DNA of 64,000 nt from assembly GCF_016702655.1 (NCBI RefSeq), contig NZ_JADJDO010000001.1:558001-622000 (forward strand), written 5' to 3'. The stretch comes from Ideonella sp. (GTDB lineage Bacteria > Pseudomonadota > Gammaproteobacteria > Burkholderiales > Burkholderiaceae_C). Of the stretch, positions 42,575 to 52,210 are shown piece after piece (positions within the stretch are counted from its first letter, which is position 1; each line of letters begins with the position of its first letter). The translations under genes and the position numbers were made by a program. Below the pieces are notes generated by a model. It was not told the DNA's origin. It worked only from the letters and a program-made list of their open reading frames with translations, and did not search any database.

Positions 42575-43861
42575 TCAAGACCCTTCAGCCGGGCGCCTGA
42601 CATCGCCGTGCGGGGCCGGGGGCAGCAGATAGTCCGCCGCCACGCCGCGCCGCCCGCGCGCCTGCGCCAGCTCGTGCCGGGCGACGACGCCGAGATGCAC
42701 CTCGTCCGGCCCGTCGAGAAAGCGCATCGCGCGGCCCCAGGTGTAGAGGTAGGCCAGCGGCGTATCGGGCGCGAGGCCCATCGCGCCGAAGACCTGCATC
42801 GCGCGGTCGACGATGCGCGTCTGCAGTTGCGCGACGAGCACCTTGATCGCCGACACGTCGGTGCGCGCCGCGGCGTTGCCGTCGCGATCCATGCGCCACG
42901 CGGCGCGCAGCACGAGCAGCCGCGCCTGGTCGATCTCGATCCGGCACAGGGCAATCCAGTCGCGGATGTTGGCGTGGCCAGAAAGCGCGCTGCCGAAGGC
43001 CTTGCGCTCGAGCGCGCGGTCACACAGCAGTTCGAGCGCGAGCTCGCATTGGCCGATGCTGCGCATGCAGTGGTGCACCCGCCCCGGGCCCAGGCGCGCC
43101 TGCGCCATCGCGAAGCCTGCGCCCTCTTCGCCAAGCAGGTTCTCGGCCGGCACGCGCACATTGCGGAACAACATCTCGCAGTGCCCTTCGACGGCGCGGT
43201 GCTGCAGGACCGGGATGTTGCGCTCGACCACCAGGCCCGGCGCATCCATCGGCACGAGCAGCATCGAATGGCGCCGATGCGGGTCGGCGCCGGGCGCATC
43301 GTCCGACACGCCCATCACGACGGCCAATTGGCAGCGCGGGTGCAGCGGCCCGGTGACGAACCACTTGCGGCCGTTGACGACATAGCCGTCGCCGTCGCGC
43401 GCGATGCGCGTCTGCAGATTCGTGGCATCGCTCGACGCGACATCGGGCTCCGACATCGCGAAGCAGGAGCGGATCTCGCCCTCGAGCAGCGGGCGCAGCC
43501 AGCGCTCGCGCTGCGCGGGCGTCGCAAACAGGTGCAGCAGCTCCATGTTGCCGCTGTCGGGCGCGCTGCAGTTGAAGACCTCGGCCGCCCACGGGATGCG
43601 CCCCATGATCTCGGCCAGCGGTGCGTAGTCGAGGTTGGACAGGCGCGTCCCGGGCTCGTCGTCGCGCAGCGCGGGCAGGAACAGGTTCCACAACCCGGCG
43701 GCCCTGGCCTGGGCCTTGATCGGGTCGATCACATCGAGCGGGTAGACGCCCTCGTCGGCCCAGCGGTGCCAGTCGCGGTTGGACGGCAGGACGAGGCGCT
43801 GCATGAAATCGCGCACGCGGGTCTGCAGCGCGGCGCTGCGTTCGGAAAACTCGAAATCCAT
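42575..43861 (-). CDS. Acyl-CoA dehydrogenase family protein
   Basis: FAD flavoenzyme oxidising acyl-CoA thioesters, 428 residues. Starts MDFEFSERSAALQTRVRDFM; flavin/substrate segments CFAMSEPDVASSDATNL near 138 and YVVNGRKWFVTGPLHPRC; C-terminal AMQVFGAMGLAPDTPLAYLY and the LDGPDEVHLGVVARHEL signature. The long N-terminus (WHRWADEGVYPLDVIDPIK) fits the ACAD10/11-like or long-chain group rather than short-chain dehydrogenases. Divergent from the urease scar; not obviously linked to purine metabolism. Confidence 0.9.
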   Translation of the reverse strand: MDFEFSERSAALQTRVRDFMQRLVLPSNRDWHRWADEGVYPLDVIDPIKAQARAAGLWNLFLPALRDDEPGTRLSNLDYAPLAEIMGRIPWAAEVFNCSAPDSGNMELLHLFATPAQRERWLRPLLEGEIRSCFAMSEPDVASSDATNLQTRIARDGDGYVVNGRKWFVTGPLHPRCQLAVVMGVSDDAPGADPHRRHSMLLVPMDAPGLVVERNIPVLQHRAVEGHCEMLFRNVRVPAENLLGEEGAGFAMAQARLGPGRVHHCMRSIGQCELALELLCDRALERKAFGSALSGHANIRDWIALCRIEIDQARLLVLRAAWRMDRDGNAAARTDVSAIKVLVAQLQTRIVDRAMQVFGAMGLAPDTPLAYLYTWGRAMRFLDGPDEVHLGVVARHELAQARGRRGVAADYLLPPAPHGDVRRPAEGS

Positions 43862-43960
43862 GGCGCGAACAGGGCCCGTGGCGCCGCGATCCGGCGGCCC
43901 GCCATCGTGCGCGGCCCGCGGGCGGCGTGCAAGAGCGCCGTCGCCTTGGCTTGCCTTCGG

Positions 43961-44076
43961 TCAAATCGAGACCCGCGCCCGCGCCCCTTGCGCCTCCATG
44001 TCGCGACCCCGGCCGCGCTGCACGATCTGGCCGCGCTCCATCACCAGGTACTGGTCGGCGAGTTCGGCGGCTCTTC
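43961..44076 (-). pseudogene. urtE: 3' remnant of urtE (urea ABC transporter ATPase)
   Basis: On the minus strand about 38 codons match the end of UrtE, including ADQYLVMERGQIVQRGRG and the closing RDMEAQGARA..SI before TGA (43961-43963). An in-frame stop lies just upstream of the matching part, at the junction with the ureC fragment. In intact loci urtABCDE precedes ureDABC on the same strand; here the two ends face each other, so deletion was combined with inversion. Confidence 0.75.
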
Positions 44077-44460
44077 GGCGTCAAGCCGAGCCTCATGCTC
44101 AAGGGCGGCTTCATCGCGCTGGCCGCGATGGGCGACCCCAACGCGAGCATCCCGACGCCGCTACCGGTGCACTACCGGCCGATGTTCGGCAGCTTCGGCG
44201 GCGCGCTCGCGCGCGGCTCGCTGACCTTCATGAGCCAGGCGGCGGTGGCTGCGGGTCTCGGCACCACCCTCGGCCTGCGCAAGTCCCTCGCCGCGGTGAA
44301 AGGCTGCCGCGCCATCGGCAAGCGCGACATGCGGCTCAACGACTACCTGCCCCGGATGCATATCGACGCGCAGACCTACGAGGTGCGCGCCGACGGCGTG
44401 CTGCTGACCTGCGAGCCGGCTTCGGTGCTGCCGATGGCGCAGCGCTACGTCCTCTTCTGA
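44071..44460 (+). pseudogene. ureC: 3' remnant of ureC (urease alpha subunit)
   Basis: About 130 codons match the C-terminal part of urease alpha (full length about 570): FGVKPSLMLKGGFIALAAMG, DPNASIPTPLPVHYRPMFGS, TFMSQAAVAAGL, VKGCRAIGKRDMRLN and the end CEPASVLPMAQRYVLF. The nickel ligands and carbamylated Lys lie in the missing N-terminal part, so no activity is possible. Some usually conserved positions differ from intact enzymes, which agrees with relaxed selection. Confidence 0.85.
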
Positions 44461-44521
44461 TCCGGGTCCGCACGGTCGGCAACCGGCACGAGCCGCGCAG
44501 CGCGCACGGCGCCGCCGCGCG

Positions 44522-46938
44522 TCAGGGCGGCGGCTTCCGCGCCGTGCCCTGCGCGCCGCCGCGCAGCGCGCCCGCCGCACCGCGCAGCACGCCGGTCGCG
44601 CCGCGCGTCACGCCGCCCACCGTACCGAGCACCGCGTTGGGCACCGAGAGCGCGGCAACGGCCGCGCTGACGGCCCCCAGCGCACCTGCCACTCGACGCT
44701 GCCGAACAGGCCGTGCAACTCGACCGGCACCGTCACGCCATTGAGCATCGCCATCTCGGGGCCGGCGCGGCCGGTCGAGGTGCCTTCGACCCGCGCCCGC
44801 AGCAGGTAGTCGACGCGGCCCTGCACCAGGTCGATCGTGCCCTCGCCGGCGACGCGCAGGAAGTCGCTGCGGCCATCGAGGTCGGTGCTGCGCGCAACGC
44901 CGTCGCGGATGTCGAAGCTCGCGCCGAGCTGGCTGAAGTCGGTCTGGCGGCCGGCGCTGGCGGCCACCGCGTCGTTGCCGGCCTGCGCCGCCGTGCGCCA
45001 GCCGCGCAGGGTCTGCGCGAGGTCGACGCCACGGATCGCAGCGGGCTGCAGCGCCAGCGCGGCACGGCCCGCCAGCGCCGCACGCACCGCCCCCACCGTG
45101 GCGCCGCGGCTGCGCAGGTCGGCGTCGATGCGGCCGCGGCCCTGCAGGCCGTCGTAGCCGATCGTCTCGGCGAGCAGCGTGCGCAGGTCCACGCCGTCGG
45201 CGCGCAGGCGCAGGCCGAGCTGGGCGCTCGCGCTGTCGGCGCTGCCGCTCGCTTCGAAGCGCCCGCCCCAGGCGCGGCCGACGAGGCGCCGCAGGTCGAG
45301 CACGCCGTTGTCGATCGCCGCGTCGACGTCGAGCCCGTCGATGCGGTACGGCGGGCGCAGCAGCCGCGCTGCCTTGAGGCGCAGGCGCGCATCGGCCCAC
45401 TGCAGCGCCTGCAGGTCCACCGGCGTCGCCGCGGCGGTCGGCGCCGTTGCGGCAGCCCGGTTCGCCGGGGCGACGAAGCGATTGAGGTCGAGCGTGCCGA
45501 AGCTGGCATCGATGTCGACGAAGGGCCGCGGCCGGTCGAGCGCCGCGTCGATGCGGGCTTCGACCCGCTGGTCATTGATCGTGCCCGTGACGCGCGCGGT
45601 GCCGGCATGCTCCGAGAGCTGCGCCCGGCCGTCGAGCGCCAGTTGCATCGTCGACAACGCGGGATCGTTGAAGTTCAGGGCCAGCGTCAACGGGTCGAGC
45701 GCGGCGGCCAGCGGGCTCGGCTCCAGCACCAGCGTCGCCTCGGCTTGCCCGCGCACCGCGCTCGGCCCGATGCGGCCGTCGACGTCGACGTGCAGCGCCG
45801 GCAAGGTGATGCGTTCGAACCGGCCGCCGGGCGCCTGCGAACTCAAGCGCAGCTGCAGGCTCTCGTCGCCGCCGAGCGCGAGACGGCCGCTGACCGGCCC
45901 GCCCTGCAGCGACTCGCCGACCACGTTCAGCGCTGACCAGTCGAACTGCGCGTCGAGCGTCGTCTTGCCGCGCTGCCCTTGGAGGGTCAGCGCCAGCTGC
46001 GCGATGTCGAGCGCGCGGCGGTGCAGGTCCAGGCGCAGCCGCCCCAGGCCGAGCCGACCGCTGCCGATCTGCCAGCCGAGCCAGGTGCCGCCGAATTGCA
46101 GTTGCACGCCGTCGAGATCGACGCGACTGTCGCCGAAGCCGGCGGCGGCACCGTAGTCGAGCCGGGCCGACGCAGCCTGCAGGCGCGCGTCGAGCGCCTC
46201 GACGCCGAAGCCCTGGCCGCGCAACTGCAGGCTCGGCTTGTCGAGCCGCACGACCGGCGGCGCGCCGGCCACCGCCGCCGGCAGCAGTTCCAGGCCGGCA
46301 TCGAGCACGAGTGCGGCACTCAGCGCCGGCTGCTTGAGCACGGCCTGCCCTTGCAGGTGCAGCGGCGAGACCAGGCCGGGGCCGAAGCGGCCGAGGCTGA
46401 ACTGCTGCACCGCCACGCGCCCCGACACGCCGGTGAGGGCGTCGGCCACGTCGAGTTCCATCTGATCGAGCACGACGCCTTCGATCGCCCAGGGGCTGGC
46501 GGGCCGTCGCTCGCGGCCGCCGCTGCCGGCCGCGCGGGACAGCAGATCGGCCACGTTGCGTCGCCCGTCGGCGTCGCGCCGCAGCCGCAGCTTCACGCCG
46601 TGTGCCGTGATCCGGTCAACCGCGATCTCCCGCCGGGCCAGCAAGGGCTCCAGGCGCAGCGTCAACGACGCCTCCTCGATCGTGGCAAAGCGCTGCCCCG
46701 GCTGGCCCGGCTCCGACAGGCGAACGCCCTGCACCGTGACCGCCGGCTGCGGCCAGAGCCGAAGCGTCAGCGGGCCCTCGATGACGAGTTCGCGCCCGTG
46801 CTCGGCTTGCATCCAGTCGATCGCGGAACGCTTGACGCGCTCGCCATCGAAGCTGCGCAGCAGCCACGTCGCCAGGCCCGCCAGCGCCACCAGCAGGGCC
46901 GCCAGCACGCACAGGACTCGGCGTCCCCAGGTTGGCAT
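44522..46938 (-). pseudogene. asmA: AsmA family protein gene with 3' frameshift
   Basis: Large envelope protein of the AsmA/TamB-like group (bridge-like lipid transport between membranes). Signal anchor at residues 12-32 (VLCVLAALLVALAGLATWLL), AsmA N-domain (FDGERVKRSAIDWMQ, GPLTLRLWPQPAVTV) and C-domain (AWGGRFEASGSADSASA, ARSTDLDGRSDFLRVAGEG, DYLLRARVEGTSTGR). As sequenced the frame ends at 44608 after 776 residues with an atypical tail. Adding one G to the run at 44673-44677 restores the expected end (WGAVSAAVAALSVPNAV onward) to 44522. May be a sequencing error or a real shift; most of the protein is intact. Confidence 0.8.
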
Positions 46939-47108
46939 GATTTCGGCGCGCAAGACGCGAATGGGGCCGCAAACGGTCGGTGCGGCGATTCTGCATGACG
47001 GCGGTGAGGGCCGCGCAGTTGCCTCCCTAGATCAATGCGCGGCGGGACCGCCGGCCGCACAATGCTCGCATTGCCGAGTTCTCGCGGCCCCGAACCGCAC
47101 CTGTCGCC

Positions 47109-48866
47109 ATGCACAACCCGACGCCCGAGCACCACGAGGAGACGCCCACCGAGCGCCTCGACCGCGAACTGCACGCCGCCGCGCTGCCGCTGACCGGAGG
47201 CTTGTCGCCGGTCTCGCTGGCGCTCGCGTATGCCGACTGGGCCTGGCACCTCGGCGTGTCGCCGGGGCGGCAGATGGACCTTGCCGCGCTCGCCGTGCAG
47301 CTCGGCCGCGACACGCTGCGCGGCGCCGACGATGGGCAGGTCGGCGCCGCCGACGACGACCCGCGCTTCCGCCACGAGGCCTGGGCGGCGTGGCCGTTCA
47401 ACGTGATGCGCTCGGGCTTTCGCAACGCCGAGACCTGGTGGCGCGAGGCGGCGCGACTGCCGGGCATGACGCGCCACCATGGCGACTTGACCGACTTCTT
47501 TGCGCGCCAGGCGCTCGGCTTCATGACGCCGGCCAACTGGCTGCCGACCAATCCGGTCGTGCTGCACGAGAACGCCAAGGCCTACGGCGGGCCGCTGATG
47601 CGCGGCATCGGCAACTGGCTCGAGGATCTGGCGACCGAGCCGGCCGAAAAGCATGCGGCGCAGCGCGAAGCGCACTTCAAGCTTGGCCGCGACGTGGCCA
47701 CGACGCCAGGCAAGGTGGTGTTGCGCAACCGGCTCGTCGAGCTGATCCGCTACGACGCGCAGACCGGGGCGGCGCATCCGGAGCCGGTGTTCATCGTGCC
47801 GTCGTGGATCAACAAGTACTACATCCTCGACCTCTCGCCGCACAACTCGCTCGTGCGCTACCTCGCCCGCCAGGGACACACGGTGTACATGCTGTCGTGG
47901 CTGAACCCCGACGCCGCGGACCACGAGCTGACGATGGACGACTATCTGCAGCTCGGCATCTTCGACGCGCTGGCGCGCATCGGCGAGCTCGGCGGCCCCA
48001 AGCCGGCGCCGGTGCACCTGGCCGGCTACTGCCTGGGCGGCACGATGGTCGCGATCGCCGCGGCGGCGCTCGGCGGCCAGGGCGTCGTGGCGGATGCGAA
48101 GCGCCTGCCCAGGCTGCAGACGATCACGCTGCTCGCCGCGCAGACCGATTTTTCCGAGCCCGGCGAGCTGGGTCTCTTCATCGACGAGAGCCAGGTCGCC
48201 TACCTGCGCGAGATCATGCGCGAGAAGGGCTACCTGACCGGCGGGCAGATGGCGGGGTCGTTCCAGTTCCTGCACTCGCGCGACCTCGTCTGGACGCGGC
48301 GCATGCGCGAATACCTGATGGGCGAGCGCGAGCAACCGAGTGACCTGATGGCGTGGAACACCGACACCACGCGCATGCCGGCGCGCATGCACAACGAGTA
48401 CCTCACGTCGCTGTACCTGCACAACGCGCTCGCGACCGGCGCGTACCGCATCGGCGGGCGCCACGGCCGAGTCGTCTCGCTGGCCGACCTGCGCTGGCCG
48501 ATGTTCGTCGTCGGCACCACCCGCGACCACGTCTCGCCGTGGCGCTCGGTGTACAAGCTGCACCACCTGTGCGAGGCCGAGATCACCTTCGCGCTGGCCA
48601 GCGGCGGGCACAACGCCGGCATCGTCTCCGAACCGGGCCACGCGGGCCGCAGCTACCAGATCGCAACTCGGCCCGAACACGGCCCGTGGATCGAGCCCGG
48701 CGACTACGAGCGCGACGCGCCGCGCCACGAGGGCTCGTGGTGGCCGGCGTGGCAGCAGTGGCTGGCGGCGCATTCGTCGCGCAAGCACGCAGCCAAGCCC
48801 CTGCCGCGCGGCGCGGCGATCGGAGAGGCGCCGGGCAAGTACGTGCTCAAGTGCTACGACCGCTGA
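47109..48866 (+). CDS. phaC: Class I poly(3-hydroxyalkanoate) synthase
   Basis: Polymerises hydroxyacyl-CoA into PHA granules. 585 residues; the lipase-like box is AGYCLGGTMVA near 302 with Cys as nucleophile, the catalytic Asp in VVGTTRDHVSPWRSVYKLHH near 465 and His in LASGGHNAGIVSEPGH near 497. PHA synthase N-domain features include NPLVLRE-like NPVVLHENAKAY and FIVPSWINKYYILDLSPHNS. phaA, phaB or phasin genes are not adjacent. Divergent from asmA with a 170-base gap. Confidence 0.96.
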   Translation: MHNPTPEHHEETPTERLDRELHAAALPLTGGLSPVSLALAYADWAWHLGVSPGRQMDLAALAVQLGRDTLRGADDGQVGAADDDPRFRHEAWAAWPFNVMRSGFRNAETWWREAARLPGMTRHHGDLTDFFARQALGFMTPANWLPTNPVVLHENAKAYGGPLMRGIGNWLEDLATEPAEKHAAQREAHFKLGRDVATTPGKVVLRNRLVELIRYDAQTGAAHPEPVFIVPSWINKYYILDLSPHNSLVRYLARQGHTVYMLSWLNPDAADHELTMDDYLQLGIFDALARIGELGGPKPAPVHLAGYCLGGTMVAIAAAALGGQGVVADAKRLPRLQTITLLAAQTDFSEPGELGLFIDESQVAYLREIMREKGYLTGGQMAGSFQFLHSRDLVWTRRMREYLMGEREQPSDLMAWNTDTTRMPARMHNEYLTSLYLHNALATGAYRIGGRHGRVVSLADLRWPMFVVGTTRDHVSPWRSVYKLHHLCEAEITFALASGGHNAGIVSEPGHAGRSYQIATRPEHGPWIEPGDYERDAPRHEGSWWPAWQQWLAAHSSRKHAAKPLPRGAAIGEAPGKYVLKCYDR

Positions 48867-48924
48867 GCGGCAGCTTCGCGCGGCGCGCTTCGAACGCGCC
48901 GGTCGCCTGCCCGAGGCCCGGACC

Positions 48925-49707
48925 TCAGGGCGCCGCCCGGCGCTCGATGTCGTGGAGGATCGCGTCGGCGATCAGGCCGAGGCCCGCATACCAGCCGTCG
49001 CGCACACGCGCGGGATCGGCGAGCAGCGCGTCGAAGCTCTCGAAGCGATGCTCGGCCGCGCTGTCGATGCGGCGCAGGTCGAGCGCGGGTTTTGCGCACC
49101 CGACACCGAAGCTGTCCTCGTAGAGCACGCTGCCCGAGACAAGGTCCACGCCGCGCACGGTGGCGGCGAGGGTCGGGCACCACACCTGCGTCGACGGGTC
49201 CTTCGACACGCCGGCGTCGAGCAGGAACACGAGGGCCGCATCGGCCGGCCCCTGCCCGCGCAGCCAGCCGAGCGCGTCGTCGATGGCTTGGCCGCGCAGC
49301 CAGGTCGCCGTCCCGCCGCCGCCGCCGAGCGCGGGCGCGACGACGATGCGCGGCTCGAAGCCTTGCGCCGCAAGGCCTTCGCGCAGCAGTTCGGCCAGGC
49401 GTTCCTGCAGCCGCGGCTGCAGCGGCTCGACCGCCGCGGTCAGTTGCGCACCCTTGTGCTGCGCATCGGCGACCAGCGCCAGCAGGACGCCGAGTTGCAG
49501 CACGGCCAGCGCGGGCGGACCGCCGGTGACCATGGGCCCAGGATCGGAGATCGCGCTGCTGTAGCGTGCCTGATCCGGCGGCTGGACGATGACGACGCTG
49601 CGCAGGCGCGCCGCCGCGGCGGCATCGATGGCCTGGTGTCGCGGCCCGATCGCGCAGCCGGCCAGCACCAGCACGCAAACGACGACGCAGACTCGGCTGA
49701 GCGACAT
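48925..49707 (-). CDS. Putative lipoprotein of unknown function
   Basis: A 260-residue predicted lipoprotein: signal MSLSRVCVVVCVLVLAGCAI with lipobox LAGC. The mature part is Ala/Leu-rich with alternating beta and helical stretches (LRSVVIVQPPDQARY, DAALVFLLDAGVSKDPSTQVW, VRGVDLVSGSVLYEDSFGVG). I do not recognise a family. The hydrophobic ALAVLQLGVLLALVADAQ near 67-84 could be a helix packed in the fold. Divergent from serC; ATG 49707 was chosen because the signal peptide begins there. Confidence 0.65.
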   Translation of the reverse strand: MSLSRVCVVVCVLVLAGCAIGPRHQAIDAAAAARLRSVVIVQPPDQARYSSAISDPGPMVTGGPPALAVLQLGVLLALVADAQHKGAQLTAAVEPLQPRLQERLAELLREGLAAQGFEPRIVVAPALGGGGGTATWLRGQAIDDALGWLRGQGPADAALVFLLDAGVSKDPSTQVWCPTLAATVRGVDLVSGSVLYEDSFGVGCAKPALDLRRIDSAAEHRFESFDALLADPARVRDGWYAGLGLIADAILHDIERRAAP

Positions 49708-49835
49708 TTCGACTCCCTGCGCGACACGCGCCGCGCAGGCCCGAGCTTGCCGCGCCCGGGCGGGGCCGGATTGACCTGCCGCAACCCGCGCGCGTGCGCC
49801 GCGCGGGCGCCAGGCGGCGCCGCGCGACGGCGCTG

Positions 49836-49841
49836 TATGCT
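49836..49841 (+). promoter_or_regulatory. Possible -10 element for serC
   Basis: TATGCT, 58 bases before the serC ATG in the 191-base divergent gap. A GGAGG-like site (CGGAGG, 49882-49887) lies 11 bases before the start codon. No clear -35. Confidence 0.35.
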
Positions 49842-49898
49842 GCGCGCCTGCGTCGAGCCCGGCGCCTTTCCCGTCCATCCCCGGAGGCTGCACCCATC

Positions 49899-50981
49899 AT
49901 GACCCGCGTTTTCAACTTCAGCGCCGGCCCCGCCGCGCTGCCCGAACCGGTGCTGCGCCAGGCGGCCGACGAGATGCTCGACTGGCACGGCTCGGGCATG
50001 TCGGTGATGGAGATGAGCCACCGCGGCAAGGAGTTCATCTCCATCCATGCCGAAGCGGAAAGCCTGCTGCGCGAGCTGCTCGGCGTGCCGGCCAACTACA
50101 AGGTGCTGTTCCTGCAGGGCGGCGCGATCGGCGAGAACGCGATCATCCCGATGAACCTGCTGCGCGGCCACGCGGGCGCGGACTACGTGAACACCGGCGA
50201 GTGGTCCAAGAAGTCGATCAAGGAAGCCAAGAAGTACTGCAAGGTCAACGTCGCCGCGAGCGCCGAGGCCGACAACTTCACCCGCGTGCCGAGGCAATCG
50301 GAGTGGAAGCTCGACCCCGACGCGGCCTACGTGCACATCTGCTCCAACGAAACCATCGGCGGCGTCGAGTACCACTGGACGCCCGACACCGGCAGCGTGC
50401 CGCTCGTGGCCGACATGTCGAGCAACATCATGTCGCGCCCCGTCGACGTGAGCCGCTACGGCCTGATCTACGGCGGCGCGCAGAAGAACATCGGCCCCGC
50501 CGGCGCGACGATCGTGATCGTGCGCGACGACCTGCTCGGCAAGGCGCTGCCCATCACGCCCTCGGCCTTCGACTTCGCGCTGCAGGCCGAGAACGACTCG
50601 ATGTTCAACACCCCGGCCACCTACTCGATCTACATCGCCGGCCTCGTGTTCAAGTGGATCAAGGCGCAGGGCGGGCTCGCCGCGATGGAGGCGCACAACC
50701 GTGCCAAGGCGGCGATCCTGTACGACTATCTCGACTCGACCTCGTTCTACTCGAACCCGGTTGCGCGCGAGGACCGTTCGCTGATGAACGTGCCGTTCAA
50801 GCTGAAGGACGAATCGCTCGACGCGGCCTTCCTGAAGGGCGCCGAGGCACGCGGCATGGTGCAGTTGAAGGGCCACCGCTCGGTGGGCGGCATGCGCGCG
50901 TCGATCTACAACGCAATGCCGGTCGAGGGTGTGAAGGCGCTCGTGGCGTACATGCGCGAGTTCGAGGCCAGCCATGGCTGA
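49899..50981 (+). CDS. serC: Phosphoserine aminotransferase
   Basis: PLP enzyme converting 3-phosphohydroxypyruvate to phosphoserine (also used in pyridoxine synthesis). 360 residues: FNFSAGPAALPEPVLRQA at the start, FLQGGAIGENAIIPMNLL near 72, NTGEWSKKSIKEAKKY, and the PLP Lys in LIYGGAQKNIGPAGATIVI near 197. The next gene, serA, overlaps its end by 8 bases; together they give two consecutive steps of serine synthesis. Confidence 0.97.
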   Translation: MTRVFNFSAGPAALPEPVLRQAADEMLDWHGSGMSVMEMSHRGKEFISIHAEAESLLRELLGVPANYKVLFLQGGAIGENAIIPMNLLRGHAGADYVNTGEWSKKSIKEAKKYCKVNVAASAEADNFTRVPRQSEWKLDPDAAYVHICSNETIGGVEYHWTPDTGSVPLVADMSSNIMSRPVDVSRYGLIYGGAQKNIGPAGATIVIVRDDLLGKALPITPSAFDFALQAENDSMFNTPATYSIYIAGLVFKWIKAQGGLAAMEAHNRAKAAILYDYLDSTSFYSNPVAREDRSLMNVPFKLKDESLDAAFLKGAEARGMVQLKGHRSVGGMRASIYNAMPVEGVKALVAYMREFEASHG

Positions 50982-52164
50982 TGCGGCGCGTTTCAAGGTT
51001 CAAGTCTTCAACCAGATCTCCGCGAACGGCCTGAAGCAGCTGCCCGCCGAGCGCTACAAGGTGGGCAAGGACGTGGCCGAACCCGACGCGGTGCTGCTGC
51101 GCTCGGCCGACCTGCACGCTCTCGAACTACCGGCCAGCGTGCTCGCCGTCGGCCGCGCCGGCGCGGGCACGAACAACATCCCGGTCAAGGCGCTCAGCGC
51201 GCGCGGCGTACCGGTGTTCAACACGCCGGGCGCGAACGCAAATGCGGTCAAGGAGCTCGTCGTCGCCGGGATGCTGATCGCGGCGCGCAACCTCGCACCG
51301 GCGCTCGCCTTCGTCGCTGCGCTCGACACCGCGAGCCCGGATCTCGACAAGGCGGTCGAGGACGGCAAGAAGGCCTATGCCGGGTACGAACTCGCCGGGC
51401 AGACGCTCGGCATCGTGGGGCTCGGAAAGATCGGCTGCCTGGTCGCCGACGCGGCGATCAAGCTCGGCATGAACGTGCTCGGCTTCGACCCCGAGATCAC
51501 GGTGGATGCCGCGTGGAGCCTGCCGGCGCAGGTGAAGAAAGCGGCGAGCGTCGTCGAGGTGCTGAGGCACTCGCACTTCGTGTCGCTGCACGTACCGCTC
51601 GTTGCCGCGACGCGCGACCTCGTCAACGCCGACAACATCGGCCAGATGCGGCCCGGCAGCGTGCTGCTCAACTTCGCGCGCGATGGCGTGGTCAGCGATG
51701 CCGCGGTCGTCGCGGCGCTCGCGCGCAAGCACCTGGCCTGGTACGTGTGCGACTTCCCGAGCGCGGCGCTGGCGGGCAACGAGCGCGTGGTCGCGCTGCC
51801 GCACCTGGGCGCCTCGACGCGCGAGGCGGAAGAGAACTGCGCCGTCATGGTCGTGGCGCAGGTGCGCGACTTCCTCGAGCACGGCAACATCGCCAACGCC
51901 GTGAACTTCCCCGCTGTGGCGATGGCGCGCGAGTCTGCACACCGGGTCGCGATCGCGAACGCCAACGTGCCCAACATGCTGGGCCAGATCTCGACCACCA
52001 TGGCGCGCGCGGGGCTGAACATCCACAACATGGTCAACAAGTCGCGCGGCGAGATGGCCTACACGCTCGTCGACGTCGACAGCCCGGTCGATGCGGCGGC
52101 GCTGGCCGGCATCGCGGCGATCGAGGGGGTGCTGTCGGTGCGTTACCTGCCGCTGCGCGATTGA
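50974..52164 (+). CDS. serA: D-3-phosphoglycerate dehydrogenase
   Basis: First enzyme of serine synthesis. 396 residues: NAD-binding GIVGLGKIGCLVADAA near 146, VGRAGAGTNNIPVKAL near 60, catalytic Arg in LNFARDGVVSD (usually ARGG; here ARDG), Glu in LAGNERVVALPHLGAST with the catalytic His, and a C-terminal ACT domain (about 320-396, NMLGQISTTMARAGLNIHNM) for regulation by serine. The order serC-serA, with phosphoglycerate dehydrogenase second, supports cotranscription. Confidence 0.95.
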   Translation: MADAARFKVQVFNQISANGLKQLPAERYKVGKDVAEPDAVLLRSADLHALELPASVLAVGRAGAGTNNIPVKALSARGVPVFNTPGANANAVKELVVAGMLIAARNLAPALAFVAALDTASPDLDKAVEDGKKAYAGYELAGQTLGIVGLGKIGCLVADAAIKLGMNVLGFDPEITVDAAWSLPAQVKKAASVVEVLRHSHFVSLHVPLVAATRDLVNADNIGQMRPGSVLLNFARDGVVSDAAVVAALARKHLAWYVCDFPSAALAGNERVVALPHLGASTREAEENCAVMVVAQVRDFLEHGNIANAVNFPAVAMARESAHRVAIANANVPNMLGQISTTMARAGLNIHNMVNKSRGEMAYTLVDVDSPVDAAALAGIAAIEGVLSVRYLPLRD

Positions 52165-52210
52165 GATCAGCGACGGACGCGGCAAGGAACACATACCGAG
52201 GACATCGACT

